From: Apostichopus japonicus
Taxonomy: Eukaryota; Echinodermata; Holothuroidea; Aspidochirotida; Stichopodidae
DNA length: 64,000 nucleotides
Direction: 5' to 3'
Assembly (NCBI RefSeq): GCF_037975245.1
Contig: NC_092564.1
Coordinates: forward strand, 9,089,984 to 9,153,983
A program made the position numbers and the translations under genes. Below the pieces are notes generated by a model. The model saw only the letters and a program-made list of their open reading frames with translations, was not told the DNA's origin and made no database searches. Shown one piece after another: positions 11,784-33,949 of the stretch (position 1 is the stretch's first letter; every line of letters starts with the position of its first letter).

Positions 11784-12563
11784 CTACGTCCCTGCCTGGG
11801 GTACACCCCAATTCAAAGAAAAATCTTTCGATGAGATAATTTCTATAGATACATGCTGTTTTCTGAAAGACAGATAATTACCAATCCATTTTTGTGCATT
11901 ATTAACAATACCAAATTGGGTACGCAATATGTTCATACGAATATCATGGTTAACAGTATCGAACGCTGCACTCAAATCCAACAGGATTAAAAGTGTGCAT
12001 TGTCGTTGGTCCATATTTATCAATATATCACTATGTATTTTCATAAGTGCAGTTTCTGTAGAGTGATTTTGCCTGTACGCAGATTGGCAATCAGGAAAAG
12101 GAGCATGTGATGAACAATGTGAGACAATCTCATTAACTACAGCTCGTTCAACTAACTTGGAAACATAGTTCAAATTACTAATTTGTCTATAATTAGAACA
12201 GATAGGGTCCAGACCTGCATTCTTTAACGATGGAGTAACGGTAGCAATCTTCCATTTGTCAGGAACATCACCATCTTTTAGTGAAAGATTTACCATGGTA
12301 GTCAATACAGGCAAAAGGGGATCAAGACAATTTCTAAGTAACCAAGTGGGTATAGGGTCAAGATTGCAGGTAGCCGTGTTGGAGGATTTGATAATTGTGC
12401 GAACTTCATCATTAGAAAGTGGCTTGAACCCAGTCAACTTCGATGGGAAATGCTGTCGAACATAAGGTTCAAATGGACCAGTAGTAGCAACGGAATCAAT
12501 GTTTGCATTACTTTTATCAATTTTAGATATAAAAAATTGTCCGAAGTCATTAACAAGTTCCAT
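11784..12563 (-). pseudogene. LINE reverse transcriptase, upstream half
   Basis: 260 codons with RT landmarks: LDPIPTWLLRNCL, NYRQISNLNYVSKLVERAV, SAYRQNHSTETAL, and LLILLDLSAAFDTVNHDI, the first catalytic Asp motif. The frame reaches WGVPQ and is then interrupted by the transposon end. A stop and a short shift separate it from the endonuclease frame at 12606. Confidence 0.9.
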
Positions 12564-12605
12564 AGTATTCTGGTGTGGCGGATAAGAAACAACTTGCTTG
12601 TTATT

Positions 12606-13301
12606 TCACAATGACTTTACAACAGTGAATAGTTTCTTGGTGTCGCCTTCACAGTCCCGGATGATTAATGTATAATAGGTTTTTTTAGCAGAATCCAGAT
12701 GGAATGAATACTCATTGCGCAGAGATCGGTGGACCATTTTGTCAGATTCAAGACCAGATTCACGAAAGACTCTCTCAGCCTTTCGACAAGCGGAGCGTAA
12801 TATTTTCAATTTATCGGAGAACCATGGCACTGTTGGCCTAACAGTAATAACTCTAGTCAGAACTGGTGCGTGGATATCAAGGACAGATGTTAAAGTACGA
12901 TCATAGCATTCAATTAAACTCTCCAAATCAAGCCATTCAGTTGTGCATAATGAGGATTGCAAAATATCTGTACAGAATTGATCAATATCAACACTTCGAT
13001 ATTTCCGGTATTTAATTTCTTTAGCTGAATGTTTGGTAATAGGTAGGTCAAGATAACATCTAATTGACCAATGATCAGACACTTTTAAAGCAGATTGTGG
13101 AGACGATAACACAATATCGTTAGTAGATCGTGTGAAGATTAAATCAAGCGTGTGTCCGGAGTCATGAGTTGGAATGGAGACATGTTGCTGAAGACTAAAC
13201 GTATTCATAATATCAGTGAATTTAGTCGCATCAGTACTAGTGTGATCATCCACATGGATATTAAAATCGCCAGTAAAAATAAGTTTTTCAGGACAAAGCA
13301 C
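12606..13301 (-). pseudogene. LINE apurinic-like endonuclease and linker
   Basis: Contains LIFTGDFNIHVDD (catalytic GDFN), THDSGHTLDLIFTRS, and VSDHWSIRCYLDL (the SDH motif), in the order of LINE endonucleases. The N-terminal strands upstream (13302-13700) are damaged by stops. Confidence 0.9.
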
Positions 13302-13855
13302 ACAGTCTTCAAGGAGATCACTGAATTCTCGGAAAAAAAGTTGAAGTGGTAACCGAATGAGCTTCGGAATATGGAGGACGGTAGATACTTAATAAGCGAA
13401 CACTGAGATTATCAATAGCGACCAGTCATTCAGAATATTCAAAAGACGACTTTTCATCACATTGCAATAGGTTGATCTTAATTGAGTCACGAAAAACCAA
13501 AACCAGTCCCACCACCAATTCTTTCCAGCGGGCGAGGCACTCCAAGGTAAGAATAACCACCAGGCGCTAAGGCAGCTTCAGTAACAGTATCACTTGACTT
13601 AAGCCAAGTTTCGGTTAAACAACATAAGTCAGTGACAGCATGAATAATGTGATCAACCATTAAGGAAGTTTTATTTCGAGCTGATTAACATTTGTGACTG
13701 CCAACAAGTCTTAGTATTGCCGTCCTGGAAACTAATGTCTAGTTTAAACGAGCAATCAATCGTTTCTCTTCGTTCTGCGCATCGACGTACCGAGGACAAG
13801 TTATAGATGACGCCATGTGATTTCGAGGTCCAGAGTTGGCACGTTTGCAATTAAT

Positions 13856-14690
13856 TCAAAAATGTTTATCTATTTCGTCAACGGAGATCTTGCACAGTCT
13901 GGTTTCATGGTCATCTGCACAGATGGCACAAGAAGGGGTGGTTTTATAAGAACATTCTTTATGATAGTGCCCAAACAGTTGACATATGCTACATCGCTTG
14001 ACATGGAATCTATCATAAATTGTGCAGGAGTTCATACCCAAGATGATACGATCACCATGTTTTTTCATGAAGTCACGAAGTGATGGGGACACATTGAATA
14101 TGGCTTGAAAACGCTTTCATCATTTCTCAAAGGCTTTGAAACGAGATGAGTAATATGATCTCCAAGAGTATTGATTTCAAAATATTCAGCCAACCAACGA
14201 TTTTGTTGAAGTAGAACAGGCAAAGGGGCATCAGCAAACGAAGCAGAAAACCCGACAACTGCAATAGTTGGCAGCATGGTACCAGCTTTTTTAATAGTTC
14301 CAATTTTGGGCAGGTTGTTAGCGATGCCAGTAGACAGTTTGTCACGTGATGAAACTGAGTCACACACAATACTGGTTTCGCCAGATTTGGTTTTGAAAGA
14401 TTTGCTAATTTAGACATTGCTATCAACAAAAGTTTTCTCAAGTGTGGTGGTGTCAATATGAGATTTTGGAATAACCAGTGCGGATTTGCTTACACGAGCC
14501 TTCCTTATTCGGCCATTTTCTCCTCATTTGACCAACACTCACCGATGACAGGGGCAGTCGAAACGCTATCATGAATAGATCCTTTGGCTTGTTCAGCTGA
14601 TTGCTGAGATTGGCCATTAGATTCAATGAGATTCTTAATTTCATTCAGGTTGAGCCCCAGGCGATCGACTTTCTTTTCTATATCACACAT
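13856..14690 (-). pseudogene. LINE ORF1 (nucleic-acid-binding protein), broken
   Basis: Three consecutive minus-strand frames: MCDIEKKVDRLGLNLNEIKN (coiled-coil-like), then DKLSTGIANNLPKIGTIKKA..., then CSICQLFGHYHKEC with a CAIC...H...C partner, a gag-like zinc knuckle typical of CR1-group ORF1. Frameshifts near 14080 and 14370 break it. Confidence 0.7.
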
Positions 14691-15193
14691 TCGCGATTGT
14701 TCAAGGAGTTGACACTAGCCTCTCTGTCTGATTTACAAGAATTAAAGATGTAGAAAAAATTCGGATAGAGTTTAGATGCATTGTGCAGCATATTATACAA
14801 TGATGATGTGCACAACTTCTTCTTGTCGCTACAATCAAATGCATGCATTGATGATTGGCAAAGAAAACAACACAATAGTTTGGCTGCATGCAGTTGCACA
14901 CTGTGCACTCGGCAATGGAGGTAGACATAGTTAACGTGTGCACCACACACAGAAATAAGTTTCGCAGAACTAATGTAAGTATCCAAGACATTTTAGGCTT
15001 GACAGCCCAGTGCCAAAGGATTTCAAGTCGCCGAAAATTGGGCGAAAATATTGTGAAATTAATTCAAAGAGTACTCACAAGTGGCGTATGAATATAATTA
15101 TGTCCAGCATCATTGAAATATAAACTCCAATACGTAATTTAAATGAAATAACACAACCGTTTCGGAGTAGATCAAATACTACAATGTTCACAA

Positions 15194-15515
<322 letters not shown>

Positions 15516-15522
15516 CAGTTTA

Positions 15523-15807
15523 TTTTTCAAAAGACAGCTCGCGAGGTATATCCGTCACGCAAAAGCTTTAATCCGACCCGCGAAAGATGAAAGGCCATAC
15601 GTGGTGGTGGACATTACCGCCGTAGAACCGGCGTTCTTAAGAGACGGGCCCGAGAGAAATTTCAAATCGGGACACAAAAGTTGGGACTTATCGGGGAAGT
15701 GGGCCCTTAAGACCCCATGTTTGAGCAACCTACACATTGCGCAGCCTAGCTGCAGTGAGGCATTTGATTATGTATGGCCCCCTCTCTCTGGCCCCGTCGA
15801 CAATTAA
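15523..15807 (+). CDS. Orphan open frame, possible captured exon
   Basis: About 94 codons open from the end of the AT tract ([20 protein letters not shown]...) to a TAA after ...SGPVDN. The first Met is at 15601 ([20 protein letters not shown]...). It is clearly richer in G+C than both neighbours and has several Cys ([15 protein letters not shown]). I do not recognise the family. There is a possible 3' splice site (tttatttttcaaaag) just before it. No partner exon or duplicate is seen in the window. It could be a gene fragment carried in with a transposon. Confidence 0.3.
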   Translation, partial: FFKRQLARYIRHAKALIRPAKDERPYVVVDITAVEPAFLRDGPERNFKSGHKSWDLSGKWALKTPCLSNLHIAQPSCSEAFDYVWPPLSGPVDN

Positions 15808-16050
15808 CTGAGACCCCCCCCCCCCTTACCCCAGCATATATAGCCTTCGTGTTTCCACATGTCATACATCTATAAAGCTCAAACCAAAGAAGTTATAAAA
15901 GAGAAACAAATGTTTGAATGCAATTTAAAGTGCAATGCTTTAGTATACAATATTAAGTAGGATTTTTTACTAGAACAACATCGAATTTCTGTAAGTTTGT
16001 TATGCCTTTTATAAGCCTACATTAAGACCAAATGGCCCAATATGGGTCCC
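15808..16050. other. Boundary between inserted DNA and the second sulfotransferase unit
   Basis: Starts with a poly-C run. Similarity to unit B (33,185 onward) begins near 16,050 ('ccgacgcatattg'). No gene seen. Confidence 0.4.
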
Positions 16051-16854
16051 GACGCATATTGCATGGGTGTATGACACCAACACTATAATTTATATTCATT
16101 ATAGTATAACTGAAAATATCAGATGGTTTTAGAGAGTTTGGTTTGTATTGTCTTATACCTTGTTGTCTTATACCTGCATTCAATTTTAACAAGTTTCTTT
16201 TCATATTGTTCTCAAATTTTACTCTTGGTCAAGATGATATTGAAAATAATAGGTTTTTCAAAGAGGAAACGGTAACAAATAACAAGCCATGAACAACAAC
16301 GGTAACAAATAAATGTAACAAATAAATGAGTATAAATTCTTTAACTATTTTCTAAACAAAAACAACAACATTATCACCCTCAACATAATTCAGATATGTC
16401 GTATGAATTTAACTCAATGATAATATTGATTTACTAAAACCATTACTCACTTAATTAGACTATAAACCCCATTAATTAACATTTAACCCTCCACAATTAC
16501 AAATAAGCACAATAGAGTATATAAATATTCATGACATTGCTGGCTATGTAGCTATGTGCACATCTTACTTCGGAGGAGTATAAAGACCATTCACGATACA
16601 ATATGTTTATCAATGTTATCATTAGTTGGAAGGATACAGACGATTTGTTCATACCCAATTCAGTTCGTCATTAAAAGCGACCGTCCAAGACGTCGTCGTA
16701 TGAAAAGCTGCCACCGTTAAAACGAAACAAATGTTTTCGTAGACATCATCATCGTAAGTTATTCCACCATCAACGCAAGTGTTCACATGGTCATCGTATA
16801 ATATATACATAATCATCATCTGAAGTTTTTACACCCCTTTTAAATCATCATGCA

Positions 16855-17048
16855 ATAATACATTATCATCGTATATTTTTAAATTATCATCGTATAATAA
16901 TACATCATCATTGTATAATGATACATTATCATCGTATAATAATACATCAGCATCGTATATTTTTGCATAATCATCGTACAATAATACATCATCGTCGTAC
17001 AATAATACATTATCATCGTATATTTTCACATCATCATTGTATAATGTT
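16855..17048. repeat. 21-bp minisatellite, about 9 copies, 3' of paralog A
   Basis: Unit close to 'catcatcgtacaataatac'. Translated on the minus strand it gives a seven-residue repeat (LLYDDDV), and on the plus strand a His/Ile-rich one. The array is longer (about 16-17 copies) at the equivalent place after paralog B (33950-34300). Being downstream of the stop codon, it may be in the 3' UTR; that is inference. Confidence 0.85.
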
Positions 17049-17534
17049 GACGTTGATAGGTTACCCAAAGAGCAGACTGTCCTCCCTCCCCAGTCCTCCT
17101 TCCTCCATCGTCCTCTCCCTTTGAGTTTCGCCTCCCTTCTTTCCCCTATAATAATCACCACCTCCCACCCTGACCATTCTTCCTTTCCATTCGCCTTTGG
17201 TGGAAATCGCTCTTGGAATCGATATCATTTCCGGGACATTTCCAGAACATTAGCCACATTTTCACCAAATCATGATATACAGTTTTGCTCAGTGCTGATT
17301 CCTTTAGATTTGATCATATGACTTATATATTCATTGATTTTTTTCTCATAATGTCACATTAAATTGATCTTTTTATACAAGAACCCACTCCCACCCCCAA
17401 TCCCCACAAAAACAAATGGTACTAGAATTTTTTTCCATATAGTTTTCCTTCGTCAGGTTTCTCCGTGTCTGCCAAACAAATAAGTTACGGTTTAGACTGC
17501 ACCTATATTCCTACATATATGATGAACGTAAACT

Positions 17535-27103
<9,569 letters not shown>

Positions 27104-27247
27104 CTGTGCAAACAAAATAAAGAAACAAGAAAAAATATAGATGATTCTTTTATAACTTGAACAAAACGAACCTTCTAAGTTTTAAACAATATTGTGACAT
27201 CAGCTATAATTTTCGCAAAACATAAGAATATTAAAGAAGAAACTTAC

Positions 27248-27333
27248 AAAATGACAAGCGTTTCTTTGAATATCTTCAAAGAAATTTTGGCAAATATCCC
27301 CATTCCATCCTTTGCGCACAACTTGTCCATACT
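27248..27333 (-). other. Putative 5' leader exon of paralog A, with uORF
   Basis: Ends at a GTAAGT donor (27242-27247). ATG at 27330 opens MDKLCAKDGMGIFAKISLKI.... If spliced to 27103, the frame reads TTA TGA, its stop overlapping the main ATG as ATGA. The transposon at 27334 begins three bases upstream of the uORF ATG. Confidence 0.4.
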
Positions 27334-29174
27334 CAGGCGCGTATCCAGGGGGGCGTTGGGGCGCGCGCCCCCCGGGTAAGAAAAAGAGGAGAGAAAAAAG
27401 AGAAGAAAAAGGGAAAAAAGAGGGGGAAGGAGGAGGAGGGGAGGAAAGAAGGGAAAAGAAAAAGAAGAAAGAGAGAAAACGGAGAAAAGGAGGGAGTAAA
27501 AGAAAACTGCCAAGACACCGGGAAGAGAAAGAGGAACAGTGACATCATTACAGCGCTGATCCCTATTATATACACATGGCCGGGTAGCCAGTGACGGATC
27601 GAGGACTTCGGAAGGGGCGTGCGCCTCACCCAACCCCTTACACCGACAACTCCATACTAATGTATCTATATATATGGTCTATCATAACGCGTGTCTGTGT
27701 TTGGAAGCCTGAAACAATTGTGCTATGAAACCAACTGTGGCTGGTCTCGAACTCGACCGAGTCGTCGGGGAACATGACGCATGGCGACCGCCCCCCCCCC
27801 CCCGAGCATATTTTTTTTATGATATCGCTAGTAATTTCAAAATAGAAAATGCTTAGATGCAACTTACAAGGCATGGGAAGTGTCATTTCCAGCGATCTGG
27901 GAGGCATTTTCGGCCAAAATTTTCTTGTACGCTTCGCGCCAACTTATGGTGGCGCTACGCTTAGATAGTTTTCCTACAGGCTTCGCCCCTCCCTTGGCAA
28001 ATTATTCGTTGCGCACCTGTTCGAATTTGTAAGCAAACAGCAGATATCACATCATATCAGTGAGCATGAAAATGGCGGGTTCAGGATGAACAGCCTCAAA
28101 ACTGTCGATGTGTGTAGTCATAGGAACCCAATTTGATTTGGGGGGGGGGGGGGGGCTGTAACGACTTGCCCGATGAATATAACCTAAATTTTTCCCGCGC
28201 TCCGCGCGCGTTCAACAATACAATGTCAATATCATATAGGCAAGCATCGGTTATTACATCGCATACCATCGTGTACCGTACGGTCCGTGGAAATTGCGCA
28301 GTATACCGCGGGATGCTAATGTAAACAACGAAATGTCTTATGTAGATGGAAAAAAAAGCATGGAGGTGCAATTATGTCAAATTCTCTTTTACATTAGTAA
28401 TGGCGAATTAGTCGACCAAGCTTAGAACTTTATTTTAATTATCAAGGAGATATTTGTTCATTTCCTTTAGCTATAGGCTACATCATTGCAATTAATTTTT
28501 CTTTCAGTAGGAACCCCCACTCCCGCCTCCTACGCCTATGTGTGTAGTGTTGGGTTTCGGAAATATCTGGTATTTTTTCATTTCCTTCAACCAAGTTTAA
28601 TAATAGCCGTTATAAGAGGGTTTAATATTTGTACACCAATAAATTAACTGTGTCTGAATTTTCGAAAATTTCCTTACCAACATTCTTCATCATACTTCCC
28701 TCTACTCGTGTAATTTTGACCGGTCTGTTAGGGTTGAAGGAGGTTTTCTATATTGGTTGTCCATAGATGGCATTGTTTGCAACATTATGGGTATGTTTTG
28801 AAGTGAATTTTCAAATTCTGAACAAATAATGGGCTGAAAACCTTCAAAAGTGGGGCTGTCGGGTATTGTGGGCCGAATCACCTACAAAAGCAATGATCCA
28901 CAGGACATGCGATGAGGTCGAACATGATTTGTGACTGAAGAAAATCTATAAAAAGTTTATGGATGAAAAAAAAAACTATTGGGAAATACTTGGTTCTCAG
29001 GCAAAAGTATACATCTGGTTGGTCATTTTCAAGCCCGAGAAGTGCCATTTCCGGTGATCTTGGGGGGTATAAAAACCAGAATTTTTCTTGTACGCTGCGC
29101 GCCAACCGATGGTGGCGCTCCGCTTAGATAGTAATTCGCTCCCCCCGGGTTAAAAAATCCTGGATACGCCCGTG
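27334..29174. mobile_element. hAT-like element in the 5' leader of paralog A
   Basis: Same insertion as 2589-4423 (ends CAGGCGCGTATCC / GGATACGCCCGTG), absent from unit B. Internal poly-G/C lengths differ slightly between the two copies. No transposase. Confidence 0.7.
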
Positions 29175-30323
29175 ATATACTGACATTTCATTCATAAGTA
29201 ACTTCATTCCTGTCGGACTAAATACCACATGTTACGTGCTTAAGTAAATAGTAATATATTACTCATGGAATAACTATATATATAAACTTCACGATACAAA
29301 TGTGGAACCAGGGAGGGGCCCAGGATCGGGGCACTCCCTTTAAAATGATTTTGCCACCAAACAAATGACCTACAAAGATATACAAGGTGTAAAAACATAG
29401 TGGCAGAAATAGACACGTCTCGCGTTCATAATTTTAACCGATGTTTTCTTATGCACCGGTATATTTCATTATAGTAATTTAAGGCTCTACCGATATCCGT
29501 CCTACCCGGTCGCTAATTGTTCCCCCCTCGAGAACTAAGGAGGGTAGTTTGCATAAATGTGCGTTCCTTATTTATCAGACGGCATAGCAACATCTGCCAG
29601 TCATACCAACCGAATCTCGCCAGTATAGTAACACTAGAAATTGTGGTTACTATCGTCTAAAATCATCTAAAAATAATCTATATAATAATAGTCATCTAAA
29701 AATAATCTATATAATAATAGTCATCTAAAAATAAATCGTCTAAAATGGTGCTATCATTCCCATGTAGTGAAAGTGCTGCTATAGTGTATACGACTTTGTG
29801 TGTGCCATTCGGAAGAAAGTCTGAAAACTTACCGGGAAGGTAGGGGGCACACCAGTCCACCCCCTCATCGGCTACGTCCCTGTACATATTGTAATATCAA
29901 GCATTTGATAATATATACATATTATTACGCGTGGGTAGAAACATGCATTGGTATAGCATATCTCCAGACTATTTGACCAAAAATGGAGTTGATATGTTTT
30001 CATTAAAGACAAAAATCAAGTTTCATATAGGACAGACAGTACTTTGACTAGAAAAGCCAATCGCTCTTGTTCAGAAAACCTCGTTCTTTGCTTAGTGTCA
30101 CAGTTGTTCAGTTGAGTCTAGTTGCAAGCTGTCCTGTATAAAATTGATAAATGAGGTGATTTCAAAAGCTACTTACCCACACGGGTTTATACCACCTCTG
30201 TTGCAAGGATAGGTGCCCAACAAAACCAGTAGAATCCATAGTTTTAGTAATATACTGTGATATTTACTGAGCGTTAATTGTATAGCAAACTATAGTATAT
30301 AGTATAGTTTATACTGTTGGTTA

Positions 30324-30675
30324 CAGTGGCGTAGGAAGGTACTTCTGAGTGGGGGGGCTGAAGACTGATGGCCGGCCTGGGGGAGGGGTCTAAGGGGAGG
30401 GGGAATTTTTTGCATTTCCAGGTAGCCTCAGATGCAATTTGGTGCAATATAGCACACTTCAACACCCACTCCATTTTGTAAACTTAATTTTGTATTTTCA
30501 ACAGGCCTTAGATGCAATTTGGTGCTCCAAATGAGATTTTTTTCTCATTTGGAAATGAAAAAGGGGTTTTCTGACTTGCGAAGCGGGGGGGGGGCGGAAT
30601 GATACTTCCGCCCCTCCACATTTTTCACTGGGGGGGGGCTGGCGCCCCCCCAGCCCCCCGGTTCCTACGCCCTTG
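30324..30675. mobile_element. Small hAT-like element unique to the second unit
   Basis: 352 bp, termini CAGTGGCGTAGGAA and TTCCTACGCCCTTG. Perfect 8-bp target duplication GTTGGTTA at 30316-30323 and 30676-30683. The first unit (about 5581-5605) and unit B (about 43995-44015) both carry the uninterrupted 'actgttggttatag'. The insertion therefore followed the duplication of the first and second units. Confidence 0.9.
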
Positions 30676-30976
30676 GTTGGTTATAGCGTATGTACTTGCC
30701 TATCAGTGTGCAATGTCATTGTAACGGTTGGTTGCTGCAAGTGAAAAGAGTTTGGCCTGAATAGAAAGTTCATAAAGAAATATCTATATAAATAAGAAAA
30801 AACTCAGGGTGTTAATGCTATCGCTGGATGCACTCGGGCTCCGCTACGCTCCGCCCTCGTGCATCGCTTGCATTATCCCCCGATCGTGCATTCATCCTGT
30901 GAGTAACGCACGCTAGACCGTTGATTAACCCCTTAATCAACGTAGTATAAAGAATGTATATATATATATATAGTTA

Positions 30977-31060
30977 CAGTTTAATAATATAGAGCTGTTC
31001 TCTAGGGTAGACTCTCAACCAGTCGAGAAGAGGTACAATATACAGGCCGGCACGCACCCT
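30977..31060 (-). pseudogene. Isolated fragment of sulfotransferase exon 6
   Basis: Encodes RVRAGLYIVPLLDWLRVYPR, then EQLYIIKL, then runs into AT repeat. The acceptor side and adjoining intron (to about 31147) match 18026-18165 and 35278-35405. It lacks the end of the exon and any neighbouring exon, and lies upstream of paralog A. It is a remnant of another, mostly lost unit or a stray duplication. Confidence 0.85.
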
Positions 31061-31145
31061 CTGTTTAAAGAAAGGCACGAGGCCATAAATAAAGAAAATC
31101 AAACAATTAAGTTTCTAACAATGTATGCTTTTACAACGTTCCCAG

Positions 31146-31310
<165 letters not shown>

Positions 31311-31510
31311 AGTCAACAAGCGAGTTGGTCTTGATTATACTTAATTATGCATCTCATCAATAACTGTTGAAGAAAAAAAGAATAAAAAAAGTTTATCTAG
31401 AGTTGAAAATGTTATCTTTCATTATTCACAGTCGAAATAACATACTTTTGGTGAAAACACCTTAAGGTTAATCCTGTTAGGTACGAATTCACTGTTGACT
31501 TGATTTCAAA

Positions 31511-31528
31511 GTAGTACGGTTATTGTAA

Positions 31529-31572
<44 letters not shown>

Positions 31573-31590
31573 TTACAATAACCGTACTAC
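31511..31590. repeat. Perfect 80-bp palindrome with AT core
   Basis: Arms 'gtagtacggttattgtaatt' (31511-31530) and 'aattacaataaccgtactac' (31571-31590) are exact complements around a (TA)n core. This looks like a tiny MITE or a palindrome seeded by an AT repeat. Confidence 0.85.
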
Positions 31591-31599
31591 TACTTGGTA

Positions 31600-33120
31600 A
31601 GCTGCTTTCAATCAGAGAAGTTAGTGACAGGAGCTCCATAAATATTTCATGGTGATCACTCCCTCATGGCTTGTACTCATTGGCGGAGCGTCCATACAGT
31701 CAGGGGGCGATTGCCCAACCTGACGGACTCAAATGGACTGCTGGCGCCCTTTACAACTTTTTACCACTTTTTACTTATTCGCGATTATTGACTTTTTTAT
31801 TGCGCTCTCATCTATCTTGTCAAAGATATATACAATGAGTTTCAATGGTGTATTGAAATTGACAGACCTTTGGGAGAGGGCTGACCATGACATTACTGAG
31901 AACATGAACTAAAACATTGTAAAAAGAGATAGGCAAAAGTTTGGCAAACTTGATGTATCTACAGAACAAAGAGTAAGTGATGAATTATAATCATCTTGCA
32001 TGAAATTTTCTGAGTCACACAAAGTGCAAAGAAACAGCCATGTAAGAGGAATCAGAAGAAAGTCCAGTACTAGAGTTTTGTAGCCTATAGAAGAAGAAGA
32101 AAAGCAGCTCGAAGTATTCATATTTAATAGAACCATTTATACAAGGCTATCAATTTAATGGTACACAATGGCCACCGTAGCAAAAGGTAATTATGAAAAT
32201 AATGCATATTAACCCATATGTAGGCCTGCACCCAAGTTGGGATTTTTTTTTTATTCATTCTATTATATCCTGCACTTTCATGTAGGTTTCAACGCAATTG
32301 CACTGTGAGTATGAATATCCTATTTCTGTTAGACTAAGGTTAGTACCTGCTAATACTGTCAGTATTATTGCTTTGAAGGATGTGGCCAGTATATAGAGTG
32401 TTAACAACATTAGTAAATTGTCCCAACTGATTGATTAGGTCACCGTTTCTACAAATTAAAAGCACAGATTGGCTAGACTCATTACAAACCATATTTTCAT
32501 ACTTCATCTGACTAATCCCTGTTTGGATTTTAACAGTTTCCCTTACTTGGTATGTGGAATAGCAAGCAACATGGTATGAAAAGAAAAGAGTACACATCAT
32601 TTATGTATAGCGTCATCTATTTGTTGGAAGAGGTGCAATTACATCCATCATATGTGACAATCTTAAAGGTCATTAGTTTTCATATTTCTTCTAAAGCACT
32701 TTCCTGGGAGAAACTGCCCCTCTTTGAAGTAAAATAATTTTCTGGTGGCAATAAAGTGCTTCCTGAAAGCTCAATGGTGCAAAACTCTTTGATTATCTTG
32801 CATAATATGTAGGACCAGCATGGGCGGCGATCATGGGGTGGGGGGGGACATGTCGCCCCAATATTTTAGGTGGGGGATATAGTATCTTATACCCCCCCCC
32901 AATATTTGGTAGCATAGTTTTCGTGAGATTATTTATCCAAATCATATTTGGCGGTGGCTGAAACTTCCAACATGTGCTGCATGAGGTAAATGATACTTCG
33001 TGGTCGTTTCTGTGACCTGTGACCGTTTTACAAGTTGTCATTCATGATCATTATCATAATGTCTGTACATCTCTTTTGTATGAGTGTAAGTACGTACAAT
33101 CATATATATGATCCACATCG
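31600..33120. other. Unassigned DNA between the second and third units
   Basis: Contains a decayed relative of the 39271-39578 element (about 31681-31790, 'tggcggagcgtccatacagt') and an end of the CATGGGCGGCGATC element (about 32820-32910). No gene could be supported. Confidence 0.5.
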
Positions 33121-33949
33121 ATATGGGTTCACTGGGTTTCCATTTGGCCTGTTAGCCAAGGGGGGGGGGGGGGCGACCGCACCCCGACGCATATTGGGTG
33201 TATGACACCAACACTATATTTTATATTCATTATAGTATAACTGAAAATATGAGTTGGTTTTAGAGAGTTTGGTTTGTATTGACTTTTTTTCAATTTTAAC
33301 AAGTTTCTTTTCATATTGTTCTCAAATTTTACTCTTGGTCAAGATGATATTGAAAAAATAGGTTTTTCAAAGAGGAAACGGTAACAAATAAACAAGCCAT
33401 GAACAACAACGGTAACAAATAAAGGTAACAAATAAAGGAGTATAAATCCTTTAACTATTTTCTAAACAACAACAACATTATCACCCTAAACATAATTCAG
33501 ATATGTCGTATGAATTTAACTCAATGATAATATTGATTTACTAAATGCATAACTCACTTAATTAGACTATAAACCCCATTAATTAACATTTAACCCTCCA
33601 AAATTACAAATAAGCCCAATAGAGTACATAAATATTCATGACATTGCTGGCTATGTAGCTATGTGCACATCTTACTTCGGAGGAGTATAAAGACCATTCA
33701 CGATACAATATGTTTATCAATGTGATCATTAGTTGGAAAGATACAGACGATTTGTTCATAGCCAATTCAGTTCGTCATTAAAAGCGACCGTTCAAGACGT
33801 CGTCGTATGAAAAGCTGCCACCGTTAAAACGAAACAAATGTTTTCGTTGACATCATCATCGTAAGTTATTCCACCATCAACGCAAGTGTTCACATGGTCA
33901 TCGTATAATATATACATAATCATCATCTGAAGTTTTTACACCCCTTTTA

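Larger units (their letters stand above)
7412..11794. mobile_element. hAT-like DNA element, 4.38 kb, inserted in the LINE reverse transcriptase
   Basis: Termini CAGGGACGTCGCTA (left) and the complement of CAGGGACGTAGCTA (right). Perfect 8-bp target duplication CCTGGGGT at 7404-7411 and 11795-11802, the size expected for hAT. No transposase frame is visible, so it is non-autonomous. It contains a further partial copy of its own terminus near 7869 and a nested element at 8160-11150. The right 190 bp resemble 6095-6288. Confidence 0.85.
6460..15100 (-). mobile_element. CR1/L2-type non-LTR retrotransposon, degenerate, split by a hAT-like insertion
   Basis: Read on the minus strand from about 15.1 kb to 6.46 kb: ORF1 with a zinc knuckle (14690-13856), AP endonuclease (13301-12606), reverse transcriptase (12563-11784, resuming 7411-7174 with YADDTQLYLSF), and a C-terminal LINE tail (7101-6452, LHWLPVQQRIEFKLIL). 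Stops and frameshifts break every frame. The RT is cut at the codons for WGVPQ by the element at 7412-11794; removing that insert and one flanking repeat restores the reading. The boundaries are approximate. It separates the first and second sulfotransferase units. Confidence 0.85.
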
